Source: Azohydromonas lata NBRC 102462
GTDB taxonomy: Bacteria > Pseudomonadota > Gammaproteobacteria > Burkholderiales > Burkholderiaceae_C
NCBI RefSeq assembly: GCF_001571085.1
Contig: NZ_BCTC01000061.1
Span: forward strand, 1 to 38,870
Reading direction: 5' to 3'
Length of the DNA stretch: 38,870 nt
Shown here piece after piece: positions 14,941-23,991 of this stretch (positions are counted from its first letter, which is position 1; every line of letters starts with the position of its first letter). The notes under the pieces were generated by a model. The model was given only the letters and a program-made list of their open reading frames with translations. It was not told where the DNA came from and made no database searches. The position numbers were made by a program, and so were the translations under genes.

Positions 14941-15788
14941 GGCGTGTCCGCCGCGGCGTCGGTTGTCGGCTGCTCGGCCGCCACCGCGCCGCGGTAGGCG
15001 TGCCAGGAGGCGTGGCCCAGCCAGGGGCCGACCACCAGCAGCCCGGCGAAGAAGGGCAGCATGGCGGCGACCACCAGCAGCGTGATGAGCGCGCCCCAGA
15101 ACAGCATCACGCCGGGCTGCGTCAGGCACAGCCGCAGGCTGGTGAGGCCGGCGGTGATGGCGTCGGTCTGGCGGTCCAGGATCATGGGGATGGAGACCAC
15201 GCTGACGGCGTAGATCAGCCCCGCGAACACCGCGCCCACGGCCAGGTAGGTGATGGTGAAGGCGAGGTTCTCCGGCTCGGCCAGCATGGTCAGCGAGCCC
15301 TTGAAGTCCGGCATGCCGTCAAAGCTCACGGCGAAGACGATCATGGCCGCGCGGCCCCAGATCATCTCCAGCACCAGCAGCACGCCGCCGAACAAGGCCA
15401 GCGTGCCGGTGCGCGTGTCCCAGGCCAGCAGCGAGTCGCCCAAGTCGGGCGGCTCGCCGCGCTCCAGGTGGCGGCTGGCCTGGTACAGGCCCAGGCACAG
15501 GAAGGGGCCCACGAGCAGGAAGCCGGCCGAGAGCGCCAGCACGTAGGCCGGCGCTTCCTCGAACACCTTCATGAGCGCGTAGCCCATGGCGACGAAGGCC
15601 GCGCCGTAGAACAGCCCCAGGCCGGGGCAGCGCGTGAAATCGCGCCAGCCCAGGGCCAGCCAGCGCAGCGGGTCGGACCAGCGCAGCGTGCGCAGCTCGA
15701 TGGAGAGGGCCGAGGGCGGCTGCGCGGCGGCGCCGGCAGCGCCTGTCGTTGCCGGCACGGAGCCGCTGTTGAACGGTTCGGACGCCAT
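14901..15788 (-). CDS. DUF2189 integral membrane protein
   Basis: A 295-aa predicted inner-membrane protein of DUF2189. Residues 1-45 are a Ser/Ala-rich cytoplasmic head. Then come the family's conserved LRWLALGWRDFTRCPGLGLFYG and about six hydrophobic segments, including FAVMGYALMKVFEEAP-like, VLALSAGFLLVGPFLCLGLYQ, TLALFGGVLLVLEMIWG, LAVGAVFAGLIYAVSVVSIP and LITLLVVAAMLPFFAGLLVV. Function unknown; some members lie near cytochrome oxidase genes, not seen here. The ATG at 15788 has an excellent Shine-Dalgarno (GGAGGAA, 6 nt spacing). The C-terminus overlaps elaA antisense by 40 nt. Confidence 0.9.
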   Translation of the reverse strand: MASEPFNSGSVPATTGAAGAAAQPPSALSIELRTLRWSDPLRWLALGWRDFTRCPGLGLFYGAAFVAMGYALMKVFEEAPAYVLALSAGFLLVGPFLCLGLYQASRHLERGEPPDLGDSLLAWDTRTGTLALFGGVLLVLEMIWGRAAMIVFAVSFDGMPDFKGSLTMLAEPENLAFTITYLAVGAVFAGLIYAVSVVSIPMILDRQTDAITAGLTSLRLCLTQPGVMLFWGALITLLVVAAMLPFFAGLLVVGPWLGHASWHAYRGAVAAEQPTTDAAADTPQAADGAPRDISM

Positions 15789-15918
15789 GAATGCTTCCTC
15801 CACGTGATGCTGGTGCGTGGCAGGGTAGGGGACATGGGAAACCCCAGTGCATGGGGTTAGTCCTGGGGGCGCTGCCAATTGCGTCACGCCCACCATGCGC
15901 GGCTTGCAGGAGGTTTCA

Positions 15919-16554
15919 ATGGCTTTGCGTTTGTCGTTCGAGCGCGTCTTTCGCGGCACCTGCCGCGCCGCCGGGTGGGCGGTTTTCTCCATGGCGGCCG
16001 TGGCCGCGTCGGCCCAGGAGCTGCCCATTGCCGGGCAGACGCAGGAACTGCCCATTGCTGGGCAGGAGCCCGTGCTTGGGCTGCGTTTTCCCGTTGGGCG
16101 GGTGCAGTTCGAGCCGCTGCCGGCGGACGTGCTCAAGGCCTGCCCGGCGGCGCTGGCCGTGGAGGGGCGCGAGCGCAGCGGCTGGCTGCTGGCGCAGGCG
16201 CAGGAAGGCGGGCACCGCTACGTGGCGTTGGGCGGGTTCCTGATGCCGCGCGGCGGCGGCGCGGCGCAGGTGGAAACCGACCTGCGCGGCGCGGTGGTGG
16301 ACATGACTTCAGCCGGTTGCGAGCTGCTGGGCCCGGCGCGCCGGGTGTTCGACGCGCCGCCGCCGGCGCTACCCGCCGCGGCGCTGGAGCAGCTTGCCGC
16401 CGACCTGGCCCGGCGCTACGCCCAGGCCTTCGGCAGTGCCGACGGGCTGCAGGCCGTGATGCGCCGCCAGCGCCTCACGCCTGCGGCCGACGCCAGCCCC
16501 GTGCTGCACAAGGCGCTGGGCGTGGTGGACGGGGGCATGGTGCCGGTGCGCTGA
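15919..16554 (+). CDS. Secreted protein of unknown function
   Basis: A 211-aa protein I do not recognise. A signal peptide covers about residues 1-33 (RAAGWAVFSMAAVAASA, likely cut before QELP). The mature protein starts with a 9-residue tandem repeat (QELPIAGQ twice), then a globular-looking part with two Cys (CPAALAVE and GCELLG), which could form a disulfide in the periplasm. The ATG at 15919 is supported by AGGAGG 6 nt upstream; two earlier in-frame Met codons lack one. It is divergent from the DUF2189 gene, with 130 nt shared for two promoters, and converges on lspA. Confidence 0.75.
   Translation: MALRLSFERVFRGTCRAAGWAVFSMAAVAASAQELPIAGQTQELPIAGQEPVLGLRFPVGRVQFEPLPADVLKACPAALAVEGRERSGWLLAQAQEGGHRYVALGGFLMPRGGGAAQVETDLRGAVVDMTSAGCELLGPARRVFDAPPPALPAAALEQLAADLARRYAQAFGSADGLQAVMRRQRLTPAADASPVLHKALGVVDGGMVPVR
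16015..16068 (+). repeat. 27-bp tandem repeat at the mature N-terminus
   Basis: Two 27-bp copies (16015-16041, 16042-16068) each encode QELPIAGQ plus one variable residue. The first eight codons differ only at third positions (GAG/GAA and GCC/GCT), so the peptide is identical while the DNA has diverged. Confidence 0.8.
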
Positions 16555-16588
16555 AAGCGCGCCGGCCGCTGGGCGGCGCGGGGTGCCG

Positions 16589-17131
16589 CTACTTGGCCCC
16601 GCGCACGCGCCGCAGCTCGTCCACGATCAGGCAGATCGCCCCGAGCGTGATGGCGCTGTCGGCCAGGTTGAAGGCCGGGAAGTGCCGGCCGGCGAGGTGG
16701 AAGTCCAGCATGTCCACCACGTAGCCGTGCATGAGGCGGTCGATCACGTTGCCCAGCGCGCCGCCCATGATCATGGTGATGGCGAAGCAGAAGAGCTTCT
16801 GCCCCGGGTGCTTCTTGAGCATCCACACGATGAAGGCCGAAGCCGCCAGCGCCAGCGCGGTGAAGAACCAGCGCTGCCAGCCGCCCGCATGCGCCAGGAA
16901 GCTGAAGGCCGCGCCGGTGTTGTGCGCGCGCACGAGGTTGAAGAAGCTCGTGATGGCACGGCCCTCGCCGTACTGGAACCAGCCCAGGATCAGCGTCTTG
17001 CTGAGCTGGTCGATCACGACCACCAGCACCGCCAGCCCAAGCCACAGCAGCAGCCCCGGCGCGCCGGACGCGCTGGGGGCCGCAGGGCTCTTGACCAGCT
17101 TGGGCTTCGCAGCCGCCTTGCCGCCGGCCAC
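16589..17131 (-). CDS. lspA: Lipoprotein signal peptidase (signal peptidase II)
   Basis: A 180-aa inner-membrane aspartyl protease that cleaves prolipoproteins before the lipidated Cys. It has four membrane segments (28-45, about 88-105, 113-130, 158-172) and the conserved blocks NTGAAFSFL (71-79), [18 protein letters not shown] with catalytic Asp131, and FNLADS with catalytic Asp158. The GTG start at 17131 lies 2 nt after the ileS stop and fits normal ileS-lspA coupling. It leaves a slightly long N-terminal tail rich in Lys, Ala and Pro. A substrate candidate in this window is the NUP lipoprotein at 25202. Confidence 0.94.
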   Translation of the reverse strand: MAGGKAAAKPKLVKSPAAPSASGAPGLLLWLGLAVLVVVIDQLSKTLILGWFQYGEGRAITSFFNLVRAHNTGAAFSFLAHAGGWQRWFFTALALAASAFIVWMLKKHPGQKLFCFAITMIMGGALGNVIDRLMHGYVVDMLDFHLAGRHFPAFNLADSAITLGAICLIVDELRRVRGAK

Positions 17132-17133
17132 GG

Positions 17134-20010
17134 TCAGGCCACCACGCGCGGCTCGCCCGCGCCGAAGAGGTTGCTCACGCAGCGGCCGCACAGCGTCGGG
17201 TGCGCTTCGTCCGCGCCCACGTCGGCCCGCCAGTGCCAGCAGCGCTCGCACTTCTGGTCGGACGAGGGCGTGACCTCGATGGCCAGCTCCGCGCCGCGCA
17301 CCAGCTCGACCACCGACACGATGAGCACGAACTTCAGGTCGTCGCCCAGCGAGGACAGCAAGGCGAAGTCCTCCTCGTTGACCGTGAGCTTCACGTTGGC
17401 CTGCAGGGAGGAGCCCACGCCGCCGGCGCTGCGCACGGCTTCGATGGCCTTGTTCACCGCGTCGCGGATCTCGCGCACGCGCTGCCAGCGCGCCAGCAGC
17501 GCCTCGTTGGCCTGGGTGAAGGGCCAGTAGGTCTCGGTGAAGATGGTTTGTCCGCCGCCGAAGTGCTTCCACGCCTCCTCGGCCGTGAAGCTCAGGAAGG
17601 GCGCCATCCAGCGCAGCATGGCGTGCGTGATGTGCCACAGCGCCGTCTGCGCGCTGCGCCGCGCGTGCGACTTGGGCGCGGTGGTGTAGAGCCGGTCCTT
17701 GAGCACGTCCAGGTAGAAGGCGCCCAGGTCTTCCGAGCAATACACCTGCAGCTTGGACACCACGGGGTGGAACTCGTAGCGGTCGAAGTGCGCCAGGATC
17801 TCGCTTTGCATCTGCGAGGCGCGGCTCAAGGCGTAGCGGTCCACCTCCAGCAGCTCCTCCAGCGGCACGGCGTCGGCCTTGGGGTCGAAGTCCGAGGCGT
17901 TGGCCATCAGGAAGCGCAGCGTGTTGCGGATGCGGCGGTAGGCATCGACGACGCGGGCGAGGATCTTGTCGTCGATGTTGAGGTCGCCCGAGTAGTCGGT
18001 GGAGGCGCACCAGAGGCGGATGATTTCCGCGCCCAGCTTGTTGCTCACCGACTGCGGCTCGACGATGTTGCCGAGGCTCTTGGACATCTTGCGGCCCTGG
18101 CCGTCGGTCGCGAAGCCGTGCGTGAGCAGCCCCTTGTAGGGCGCGCGGCCCTCCAGCGCGCAGGCGATCAGCAGCGAGCTGTGGAACCAGCCGCGGTGCT
18201 GGTCGTGGCCTTCGAGGTACAGGTCGGCCTCGGGGCCGCTGGCGTGGCCCTGGCCGGCGTGGCTGCCGCGCAGCACGTGGAAGAAGGTGGAGCCGGAGTC
18301 GAACCACACGTCCAGGATGTCGGTGCTCTTGGCGTAGTCGGCGGCCTCGTCGCCCAGCCATTCGGCCGGGTCCAGCTTGCTCCAGGCCTCGATGTTGCCG
18401 GCCTCCACCAGTTGCGCCGCACGCTCCACGAGCTCCAGCGTGCGCGGGTGCAGCTCGCCCGTGACCTTGTGCAGGAAGAAGGGCAGCGGCACGCCCCAGC
18501 TGCGCTGGCGGCTGATGCACCAGTCGGGGCGGTTGGCGATCATGTCGCGCAGCCGCGCGCGGCCGTTCTCGGGGTAGAAGCTTGTCGCGTCTATGGCCTG
18601 CAGCGCGATCTGGCGCAGCGTGCCCGGGGCCTTGTCCACCGTGCACACGCCTTCGCCCTCGTCCATGCGGACGAACCACTGTGCCGCGGCGCGGTAGATC
18701 ACCGGCGTCTTGTGGCGCCAGCAGTGCGGGTAGCTGTGCTGCAGCTGCGAGGTGGCCATGAGGCGGCCCGCGTCCTGCAGCGCCTGCACGATGTGGGGGT
18801 TGGCCTTCCAGATGAACTGGCCGCCGAACAGGGGCAGGTCGGCCGCGTACACGCCGTTGCCCTGCACGGGGTTGAGGATGTCGGTGGACTTCATCCCGTG
18901 CGCGAGGCAGGAGTTGAAGTCGTCCACGCCGTAGGCGGGCGCGGAGTGGACGATGCCGGTGCCGTCCTCGGCCGTGGCGTAGTCGGCCAGGATGACGGTG
19001 GCCGTGCGCGCGAAGCCCGGGTCCACGTCCGCGAACGGATGGTGGAACTGCAGCCCTTCCAGGTTGCGGCCGGCGGTGGTGGCGAGCACCTCGCCTTCCA
19101 GGCCGTAGCGCGCGAGGCACTTCTCCACCAGCGCCTCGGCCAGCACCAGCAGCCCGCGCGGCGTGCGCACCAGGGCGTAGGGCAGCTCGGGGTTGAGGTT
19201 GAGCGCCTGGTTGGCCGGGATGGTCCAGGGCGTGGTGGTCCAGATGACGATGAAGGCGTCCTGCGCCAGCGCGGGCAGGTCGGGGTCGGCCAGGCCGAAG
19301 GCGGCGGCCAGCCGGGCCGGGTCGGCGGCCTTGAAGGCCACGTCGATGGTCGGCGACGTTTTATCCGCGTACTCGATCTCGAACTCGGCCAGCGAGCTGC
19401 CGCAGTCGAAGCACCAGTACACGGGCTTGAGGCCGCGGTAGACGTAGCCGCGCTCCATGAGCCTGCCCAGCACGCGGATCTCGCCGGCCTCGTTGCCGCG
19501 GTCCATGGTGCGGTAGGGGTGCTCCCAGTCGCCGATGACGCCCAGGCGCTTGAAGTCGGCCATCTGCTGCGCGATCTGCTCGCCGGCGTAGGCGCGGCTC
19601 TTGGCCTGCACCTCGTCGCGGGGCAGGCCGCGGCCGTGGGTCTTCTCGATCTGGTTCTCGATGGGCAGGCCGTGGCAGTCCCAGCCCGGCACGTACAGCG
19701 CGTCGAAGCCGCCCAGCTGCTTGGACTTGACGATCATGTCCTTGAGGATCTTGTTGACCGCGTGGCCGATGTGCAGCTTGCCGTTGGCGTAGGGCGGGCC
19801 GTCGTGCAGGACGAAGCGCGGGGCGCCGCAGCGCGCCTCGCGCAGCCGCTTGTAGAGGCCCTGGCTTTCCCACTCCTTCACCCAGCCCGGCTCCCGCTTG
19901 GGCAGGTCGCCCCGCATCGGGAAGCTCGTATCGGGCAAGTTCAGCGTGGCGCGGTAGTCCGTGGCGGGGGCCGTGGAGGTGTCGGGAGCAGCGGCGGTGG
20001 AGTCGTTCAT
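17134..20010 (-). CDS. ileS: Isoleucyl-tRNA synthetase
   Basis: A 958-aa class I synthetase that charges tRNA-Ile. The HIGH motif is KLHIGH (His80-His83) and KMSKS is at 641-645 (complement of 18076-18090). The editing (CP1) domain lies between them ([12 protein letters not shown], and [16 protein letters not shown]). The C-terminal zinc finger is complete: CERCWHW, then CGRC. These features are of the bacterial type, and length is normal. I used the ATG at 20010; 19 further open codons upstream look non-coding. The 279-nt gap to the J-domain gene probably contains its own promoter. I found no T-box-like leader. Confidence 0.97.
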   Translation of the reverse strand: MNDSTAAAPDTSTAPATDYRATLNLPDTSFPMRGDLPKREPGWVKEWESQGLYKRLREARCGAPRFVLHDGPPYANGKLHIGHAVNKILKDMIVKSKQLGGFDALYVPGWDCHGLPIENQIEKTHGRGLPRDEVQAKSRAYAGEQIAQQMADFKRLGVIGDWEHPYRTMDRGNEAGEIRVLGRLMERGYVYRGLKPVYWCFDCGSSLAEFEIEYADKTSPTIDVAFKAADPARLAAAFGLADPDLPALAQDAFIVIWTTTPWTIPANQALNLNPELPYALVRTPRGLLVLAEALVEKCLARYGLEGEVLATTAGRNLEGLQFHHPFADVDPGFARTATVILADYATAEDGTGIVHSAPAYGVDDFNSCLAHGMKSTDILNPVQGNGVYAADLPLFGGQFIWKANPHIVQALQDAGRLMATSQLQHSYPHCWRHKTPVIYRAAAQWFVRMDEGEGVCTVDKAPGTLRQIALQAIDATSFYPENGRARLRDMIANRPDWCISRQRSWGVPLPFFLHKVTGELHPRTLELVERAAQLVEAGNIEAWSKLDPAEWLGDEAADYAKSTDILDVWFDSGSTFFHVLRGSHAGQGHASGPEADLYLEGHDQHRGWFHSSLLIACALEGRAPYKGLLTHGFATDGQGRKMSKSLGNIVEPQSVSNKLGAEIIRLWCASTDYSGDLNIDDKILARVVDAYRRIRNTLRFLMANASDFDPKADAVPLEELLEVDRYALSRASQMQSEILAHFDRYEFHPVVSKLQVYCSEDLGAFYLDVLKDRLYTTAPKSHARRSAQTALWHITHAMLRWMAPFLSFTAEEAWKHFGGGQTIFTETYWPFTQANEALLARWQRVREIRDAVNKAIEAVRSAGGVGSSLQANVKLTVNEEDFALLSSLGDDLKFVLIVSVVELVRGAELAIEVTPSSDQKCERCWHWRADVGADEAHPTLCGRCVSNLFGAGEPRVVA

Positions 20011-20236
20011 GGCGGTGGCGCGGTCGCGGCCGGCGTGTCTGGAGGGGCTTTGGGCGGGCGCGCACAAGAGGAAGGCGCTCCCGCCGCGGGCGGTGTTCAG
20101 CGGTGCGGCGCGTGCGTGTTGCCCTGGGGGCAGGGCCGACGCGCCGATGGGCGGCCGGCTTTTAAATTCGGTCGCGCGTGGCCTGGCGCCGGGTGCAGGC
20201 GTGCCAGCGGCGCAGTTGCGTCAGGAAGAGGCAAGA

Positions 20237-20264
20237 GGGCATCCCCTGATTTTAAGGGCTGCCC
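20237..20264 (-). terminator. Possible hairpin after the J-domain gene
   Basis: Read on the - strand, GGGCA and CCC pair with GGG and TGCCC around the AT-rich loop TTAAAATCA, about 25 nt after the stop of the J-domain gene. There is no T-run after it, so termination would be weak. It lies in the non-coding 20011-20289 stretch, which shows no gene. Confidence 0.3.
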
Positions 20265-20289
20265 CGGTGGCGCGCCGGGTGCGCGGCGG

Positions 20290-21414
20290 TCAGAAGAAAT
20301 CGAAGCCCGGGAAGTCCGGCTGGTTCAGCCGCCGACGCTCGGCCTTGAGCATGCGCTTGACCGCGGCCTTGTCCTGCAGCCGCATCAGGTCACGGGCCGC
20401 CTGCGCCATGCTGGCCTGCAGCTCGTGGCGCTGGCCCTCCAGCAGCGGGCCAAGCTGGCGAGGGTGGGTGACCTGTCCGGGCAAGAGGCCGAACTCCATG
20501 CCGAACCCGGCCTCGACGTGCAGCAGCTCGGCCTGCAATTCGTCGAGCTGCTCTGCCAGCACCTTGTTGTAGTGCTTCAGGCGCTGCGGGTCGGCGCGGG
20601 CGACGTGGTCGGCGTCTATCTGCTCGATCTGCAACTGCAGCTCCAGCAGCGTGAGCAGGTCGCCGGCCTCGTGCGCCTGGTTGACCTTCTGCATGAGGGC
20701 GGTTTTCTCCGCGCGCCGCTCGGGGTCGGCCTCGCGGTCCGGGTGCAGCGCGCTGGCGAGCTTGCGGTAGACCTCGCGCACGGACTGCGTGGCCTGCTGC
20801 GCCTCGGTCTCGCGCTTGAGCTGCGCGGCCGTCTTGCGCTTGGCCGGGCGGGCGGCGCGCGCGGCTTCCTGCTCGTCCTGACGGGCCGCCTCTTCGGCCG
20901 CCTGCTGCTGCAGGCGCTGGCGCATGCGCTCGATCAGATCCTCCTGGCTGCGGATGTCGTCGCCGTCGCCCAGGTCCAGCCCCGTCATGTGCTCGGCCAT
21001 TGCCTTCAGGGCGTGCACCGACTCTTGCTGTTCGTCGTCGAAGCTCAGGTCCGCATGCTTGTCGAACAAAGCCTTGATCTCGTCGTCGCCCTCATCCATG
21101 TCGAGCAGGCCACCGGCGGCTTCGCAGATCAGCTCGGCCATCGTTTCGCGCTCCACCTTGGTCCAGCCGCGCTGTTCCAGCAGGGCGTCCAGCGCGAAGG
21201 CCCATTGCCGCTGGGCGCCGCTGAGCGAGTCCAGCAGCGGGCGCAACACCTGCTCGCGCGAGCGCCGGTACGCGGCAATGGCCTGCGGCCAGTCCTGCAG
21301 CGTCTTGCGCGCCTCGGCGATGCGCCGCACCAGGCTGTTGAAGCGCTTGTGCTGCGCAGACAGCGGCGCGCCAGCCTGGCCTTCCCGTACTTGCAAACCG
21401 GTTGCACGTGCCAT
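20290..21414 (-). CDS. J-domain (DnaJ-like) protein of unknown specificity
   Basis: A 374-aa cytoplasmic protein. The central J-domain segment REVYRKLASALHPDREADPE contains the HPD tripeptide (224-226) needed to stimulate DnaK ATPase. It is followed by a helical part (MQKVNQAHEAGDLLTLLELQL), as in proteins where the J-domain is internal. The N-terminal 150 residues are helical and acidic (SFDDEQQ, DMDEGDDE). Residues 160-205 are a highly charged Gln/Glu/Arg helix, probably a coiled coil. No Gly/Phe region or zinc finger, so it is a class III J-protein. Likely role: bringing specific clients to DnaK. GGAGGT 9 nt upstream supports the ATG at 21414. It sits between ribF and ileS, which usually adjoin. 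Confidence 0.85.
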   Translation of the reverse strand: MARATGLQVREGQAGAPLSAQHKRFNSLVRRIAEARKTLQDWPQAIAAYRRSREQVLRPLLDSLSGAQRQWAFALDALLEQRGWTKVERETMAELICEAAGGLLDMDEGDDEIKALFDKHADLSFDDEQQESVHALKAMAEHMTGLDLGDGDDIRSQEDLIERMRQRLQQQAAEEAARQDEQEAARAARPAKRKTAAQLKRETEAQQATQSVREVYRKLASALHPDREADPERRAEKTALMQKVNQAHEAGDLLTLLELQLQIEQIDADHVARADPQRLKHYNKVLAEQLDELQAELLHVEAGFGMEFGLLPGQVTHPRQLGPLLEGQRHELQASMAQAARDLMRLQDKAAVKRMLKAERRRLNQPDFPGFDFF

Positions 21415-21453
21415 GGATCGCGTACCTCCGACGAAAGCGGTGAGCCTGCCGGC

Positions 21454-22416
21454 TCAGGGCGCCGGATGCGCCGCGAACCACGCGCGCGCGTCGGTCTCGT
21501 CCTGGGCTATGGCCGCGCGCAGCGCGTCCAGCGAGGGGTAGCGGCGCTCGTCGTGCAGCTTGTGCAGCAGCTCCACGCGGATGCACTTGCCGTAGCCCGC
21601 CTCCAGCCCAAGCGGCCACTCCAGGCAGTGCGTTTCCAGCAGCACGCGCCCGGCGTCTTCCACCGTGGGGCGCACGCCCAGGCTGGCCACGCCGGGCAGC
21701 GGCTGGTCGGTGAGGCCGTGCACGCGGACCACGAAGATGCCCATGGCTGCCGGCTTGGGATGGTCGAAGCGCAGGTTGAGCGTTCTGAAGCCCAGGTCGC
21801 GGCCGAGCTTGCGCCCGTGCATCACGTGGCCGCTGATGCTGTAGGGGCGCCCCAGCAGCACGGCCGCCTGCTCCATGTTTCCCTGCGCCAGCGCCTCGCG
21901 CACCGCGGAGCTGGACACGCGCAGCCCATGCACCTCGTAGCTGAGCATGCGCGCCACGTCGAAGCCGGCGGCGTCGCCCGCGGCGTCCAGCGTGGCGTAA
22001 TCGCCGGCGCGCCTGGCGCCGTAGCAGAAGTCGTCGCCCACCAGCACGTAGCGCGCGTGCAAGCCCTGCACCAGCACCTCGTCCACGAAGGCCTGCGGCG
22101 AGAGGGCGGCAAAGCGCTGGTCGAAGCGCAGGATCACCACCTGGTCTATGCCGCAGCGCTCCAGCTCGGTGAGCTTGTCGCGCAGGTTGGCGATGCGCGC
22201 CGGCGCCAGTTGCGGCTGCCCCGTGCGCTGCGCGAAGAAGTCGCGCGGATGCGGCTCGAAGCTCAGCACGCAACTGGGCACGCCGCGATGGCGGGCCTCG
22301 TTGGTGAGCAGCGCCAGCATGGCCTGGTGGCCGCGGTGGACGCCGTCGAAGTTGCCGATGGTGAGCGCGCAGGCGCTCGCTATGCCGGGATGGTGAAAAC
22401 CGCGGAAGACGCGCAT
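21454..22416 (-). CDS. ribF: Bifunctional riboflavin kinase / FAD synthetase
   Basis: A 320-aa enzyme that makes FMN and then FAD from riboflavin. The N-terminal adenylyltransferase domain has LTIGNFDGVHRGHQAML (the HxGH-like site), LSFEPHPRDFF and VGDDFCYGARRAGD, then SSSAVREALAQGN (SSTxIR-like). The C-terminal kinase domain starts about residue 185 (GRPYSISGHVMHGRKLGRDLGFRT) with GVASLGVRPTVEDAG and the GLEAGYGKCIRVELLHKLHDERRY block. Complete and of normal length. Start at MRVFRGFHHPG (22416), the usual ribF opening. Expected neighbour of ileS and lspA, here separated by the J-domain gene. Confidence 0.96.
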   Translation of the reverse strand: MRVFRGFHHPGIASACALTIGNFDGVHRGHQAMLALLTNEARHRGVPSCVLSFEPHPRDFFAQRTGQPQLAPARIANLRDKLTELERCGIDQVVILRFDQRFAALSPQAFVDEVLVQGLHARYVLVGDDFCYGARRAGDYATLDAAGDAAGFDVARMLSYEVHGLRVSSSAVREALAQGNMEQAAVLLGRPYSISGHVMHGRKLGRDLGFRTLNLRFDHPKPAAMGIFVVRVHGLTDQPLPGVASLGVRPTVEDAGRVLLETHCLEWPLGLEAGYGKCIRVELLHKLHDERRYPSLDALRAAIAQDETDARAWFAAHPAP

Positions 22417-22589
22417 GGGGGCGATTATCGCGGTCCGCCACGGCCTGCCCGCGCGGCCGCAGGGCCATACCGGCCGGGACACGCCCGCCATGGGGCCTGG
22501 AGCGGGTCGCCATGCCTTCCGAATTGGGCCGCAATGGCGCCTCGGCGCCCGCACCGGGGCGGTGCGCACGGCGCTTAAGCTTATGCGCC

Positions 22590-23789
22590 ATGGCTTTGAA
22601 CACCCCGCTTGCCGCTGCTGCCGCCGATGCGCCCGTGCCGCGGCGCATCCTGCCCGTGATCACCGTGTCGCAGTTCGCCAGCACCTCGCTGTGGTTCGCC
22701 GTCAACGCCGTGATGCCGGACCTGCAGCGCGAGCTGGGCCTGCCCGCGCAGGCCGTGGGCAGCCTGACCTCCGTGGTGCAGATGGGCTTCATCGCCGGCA
22801 CGCTGGTGTTCGCGCTGCTGGCGATCGCGGACCGCTGGTCGGCGCGGCTGGTGTTCCTGCTGTGCGCCCTGGCCGGCGCGGCCTGCACGGTGGCCGCGGC
22901 GCTGCTGCCGCCGTCGTGGACGCTGCTGCTGGCGCTGCGCGGCCTGACCGGCTTCTTCCTGGCCGGCATCTACCCCGTGGGCATGAAGATCGCGGCGAGC
23001 TGGTGGACGCGCGGCCTGGGCAACGCGCTGGGCCTGATGGTGGGGGCGCTCATGCTGGGCACGGCCGCGCCGCACGCCATGCGCGCCCTGGGCACGCACT
23101 GGCCGTGGCAGCAGGTGATGCTTTGCGTCGCCGCGCTGGCCGCCGCCGGCGGGCTGCTGCTCTATGCGCTGGTGCCGGACAAGCCCCGGCCGCCGCGCCC
23201 GGCCGGCCTGCACTTCACCGGCCTGTCGTGCATCTGGCGCGATGTGAAAGTGAGGGCCTCGGCCGGCGGCTACTTCGGCCACATGTGGGAGCTCTACACC
23301 TTCTGGGTGCTGGTGCCGGCCATCGTGGGCACGCGCCTGGCGGGCGCGGCGCAGTCGTGGATGTCCTTTGCCGTCATCGGCCTGGGCGCCGTGGGCTCGG
23401 TGCTGGGCGGGCTGGCGGTGCGGCGGCTGGGGTCCGCGCGGGTGGCGGGCTTCTTCATCGCCTGCAGCGGCGCGTGCTGCCTGCTCTCGCCCTGGGCGAT
23501 ACAGGCGTCCGACGCCGTCTTCGCGCTGTGGCTGTTCGCGTGGGGCTTCACCGTGTCGCCGGACTCGCCGCAGTTCTCGGCGCTCACGGCGGCCAACGCG
23601 CCGCGCGAGGCCGTGGGCAGCGTGCTCACGCTGGTCAATTGCGTGGGCTTTTCCATCTCGGTTCTGAGCATCGAGCTGTTCGTCCGGCTGGCGCAAAGCG
23701 TGCCGCTGGCGCAATTGCTGCCCTGGCTGGGGCTCGGCCCCATCGCCGGCCTGGTGCTGATGCGTCCGCTGCTGCGCACGCGGCACTGA
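22590..23789 (+). CDS. MFS transporter
   Basis: A 399-aa inner-membrane protein with about 12 helices in two halves. The first half has SLWFAVNAVMPDLQRELGLP, then GFIAGTLVFALLAIADRWSARLVFL, a form of the loop 2-3 MFS signature (D-R-W-S-A-R). GLTGFFLAGIYPVGMKIAASWW follows at helices 4-5, and the second half has AVIGLGAVGSVLGGLAVRRLG. Substrate unknown; the GIYPVGMKI motif occurs in a CynX/NimT-like or nitrate-like MFS group, which I cannot separate by eye. I took the ATG at 22590; no Shine-Dalgarno is visible, and a longer frame from 22512 is Arg-rich. Divergent from ribF with a 173-nt gap. Confidence 0.88.
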   Translation: MALNTPLAAAAADAPVPRRILPVITVSQFASTSLWFAVNAVMPDLQRELGLPAQAVGSLTSVVQMGFIAGTLVFALLAIADRWSARLVFLLCALAGAACTVAAALLPPSWTLLLALRGLTGFFLAGIYPVGMKIAASWWTRGLGNALGLMVGALMLGTAAPHAMRALGTHWPWQQVMLCVAALAAAGGLLLYALVPDKPRPPRPAGLHFTGLSCIWRDVKVRASAGGYFGHMWELYTFWVLVPAIVGTRLAGAAQSWMSFAVIGLGAVGSVLGGLAVRRLGSARVAGFFIACSGACCLLSPWAIQASDAVFALWLFAWGFTVSPDSPQFSALTAANAPREAVGSVLTLVNCVGFSISVLSIELFVRLAQSVPLAQLLPWLGLGPIAGLVLMRPLLRTRH

Positions 23790-23879
23790 AGCGCACTGCA
23801 CTCAACCGGGGCCGCTGCGCGTGGCCGCGTCCGGCGGCGTGAAGTGCTGCATGCCGCGCAGTGCGCATGCGGGATGTCG

Positions 23880-23900
23880 ATGTGTAACATGTAGACACAT
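23880..23900. promoter_or_regulatory. Inverted repeat, candidate operator
   Basis: ATGTGT-N9-ACACAT lies 92 nt before the start of the unknown membrane protein gene, in a clearly AT-richer patch of an otherwise GC-rich 200-nt gap. It is immediately followed by TTATAG, a possible -10 element (23901-23906). Layout and spacing would suit a dimeric repressor site overlapping a promoter. No regulator is encoded beside it. Confidence 0.4.
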
Positions 23901-23991
23901 TTATAGGCGGTTTCCGCGGGCGGGCTGGTAGCGGCGCCGTGGCGACGGCCCTCCATCCGACATCCGCCGCACGCCAGAAAGGACCCCGCCC

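Noticed and set aside
16589-19120. An 843-codon - strand frame running into lspA
   Set aside because: Only its last 180 codons are real (lspA). The rest is an out-of-frame reading of ileS.
20011-20289. Possible T-box or other riboswitch before ileS
   Set aside because: No T-box specifier or antiterminator structure is visible, and T-boxes are not expected in this group.
17200-22578. A 1792-codon open frame on the + strand across ileS, the J-domain gene and ribF
   Set aside because: It lies antisense to three well-supported genes, and its translation is Arg/Ala/Gly/Val-rich with no domain. Long antisense frames are common in GC-rich DNA.
22417-22589. Possible FMN riboswitch before ribF
   Set aside because: None of the conserved RFN-element segments can be seen in the 173-nt gap, and it would be unusual before ribF.
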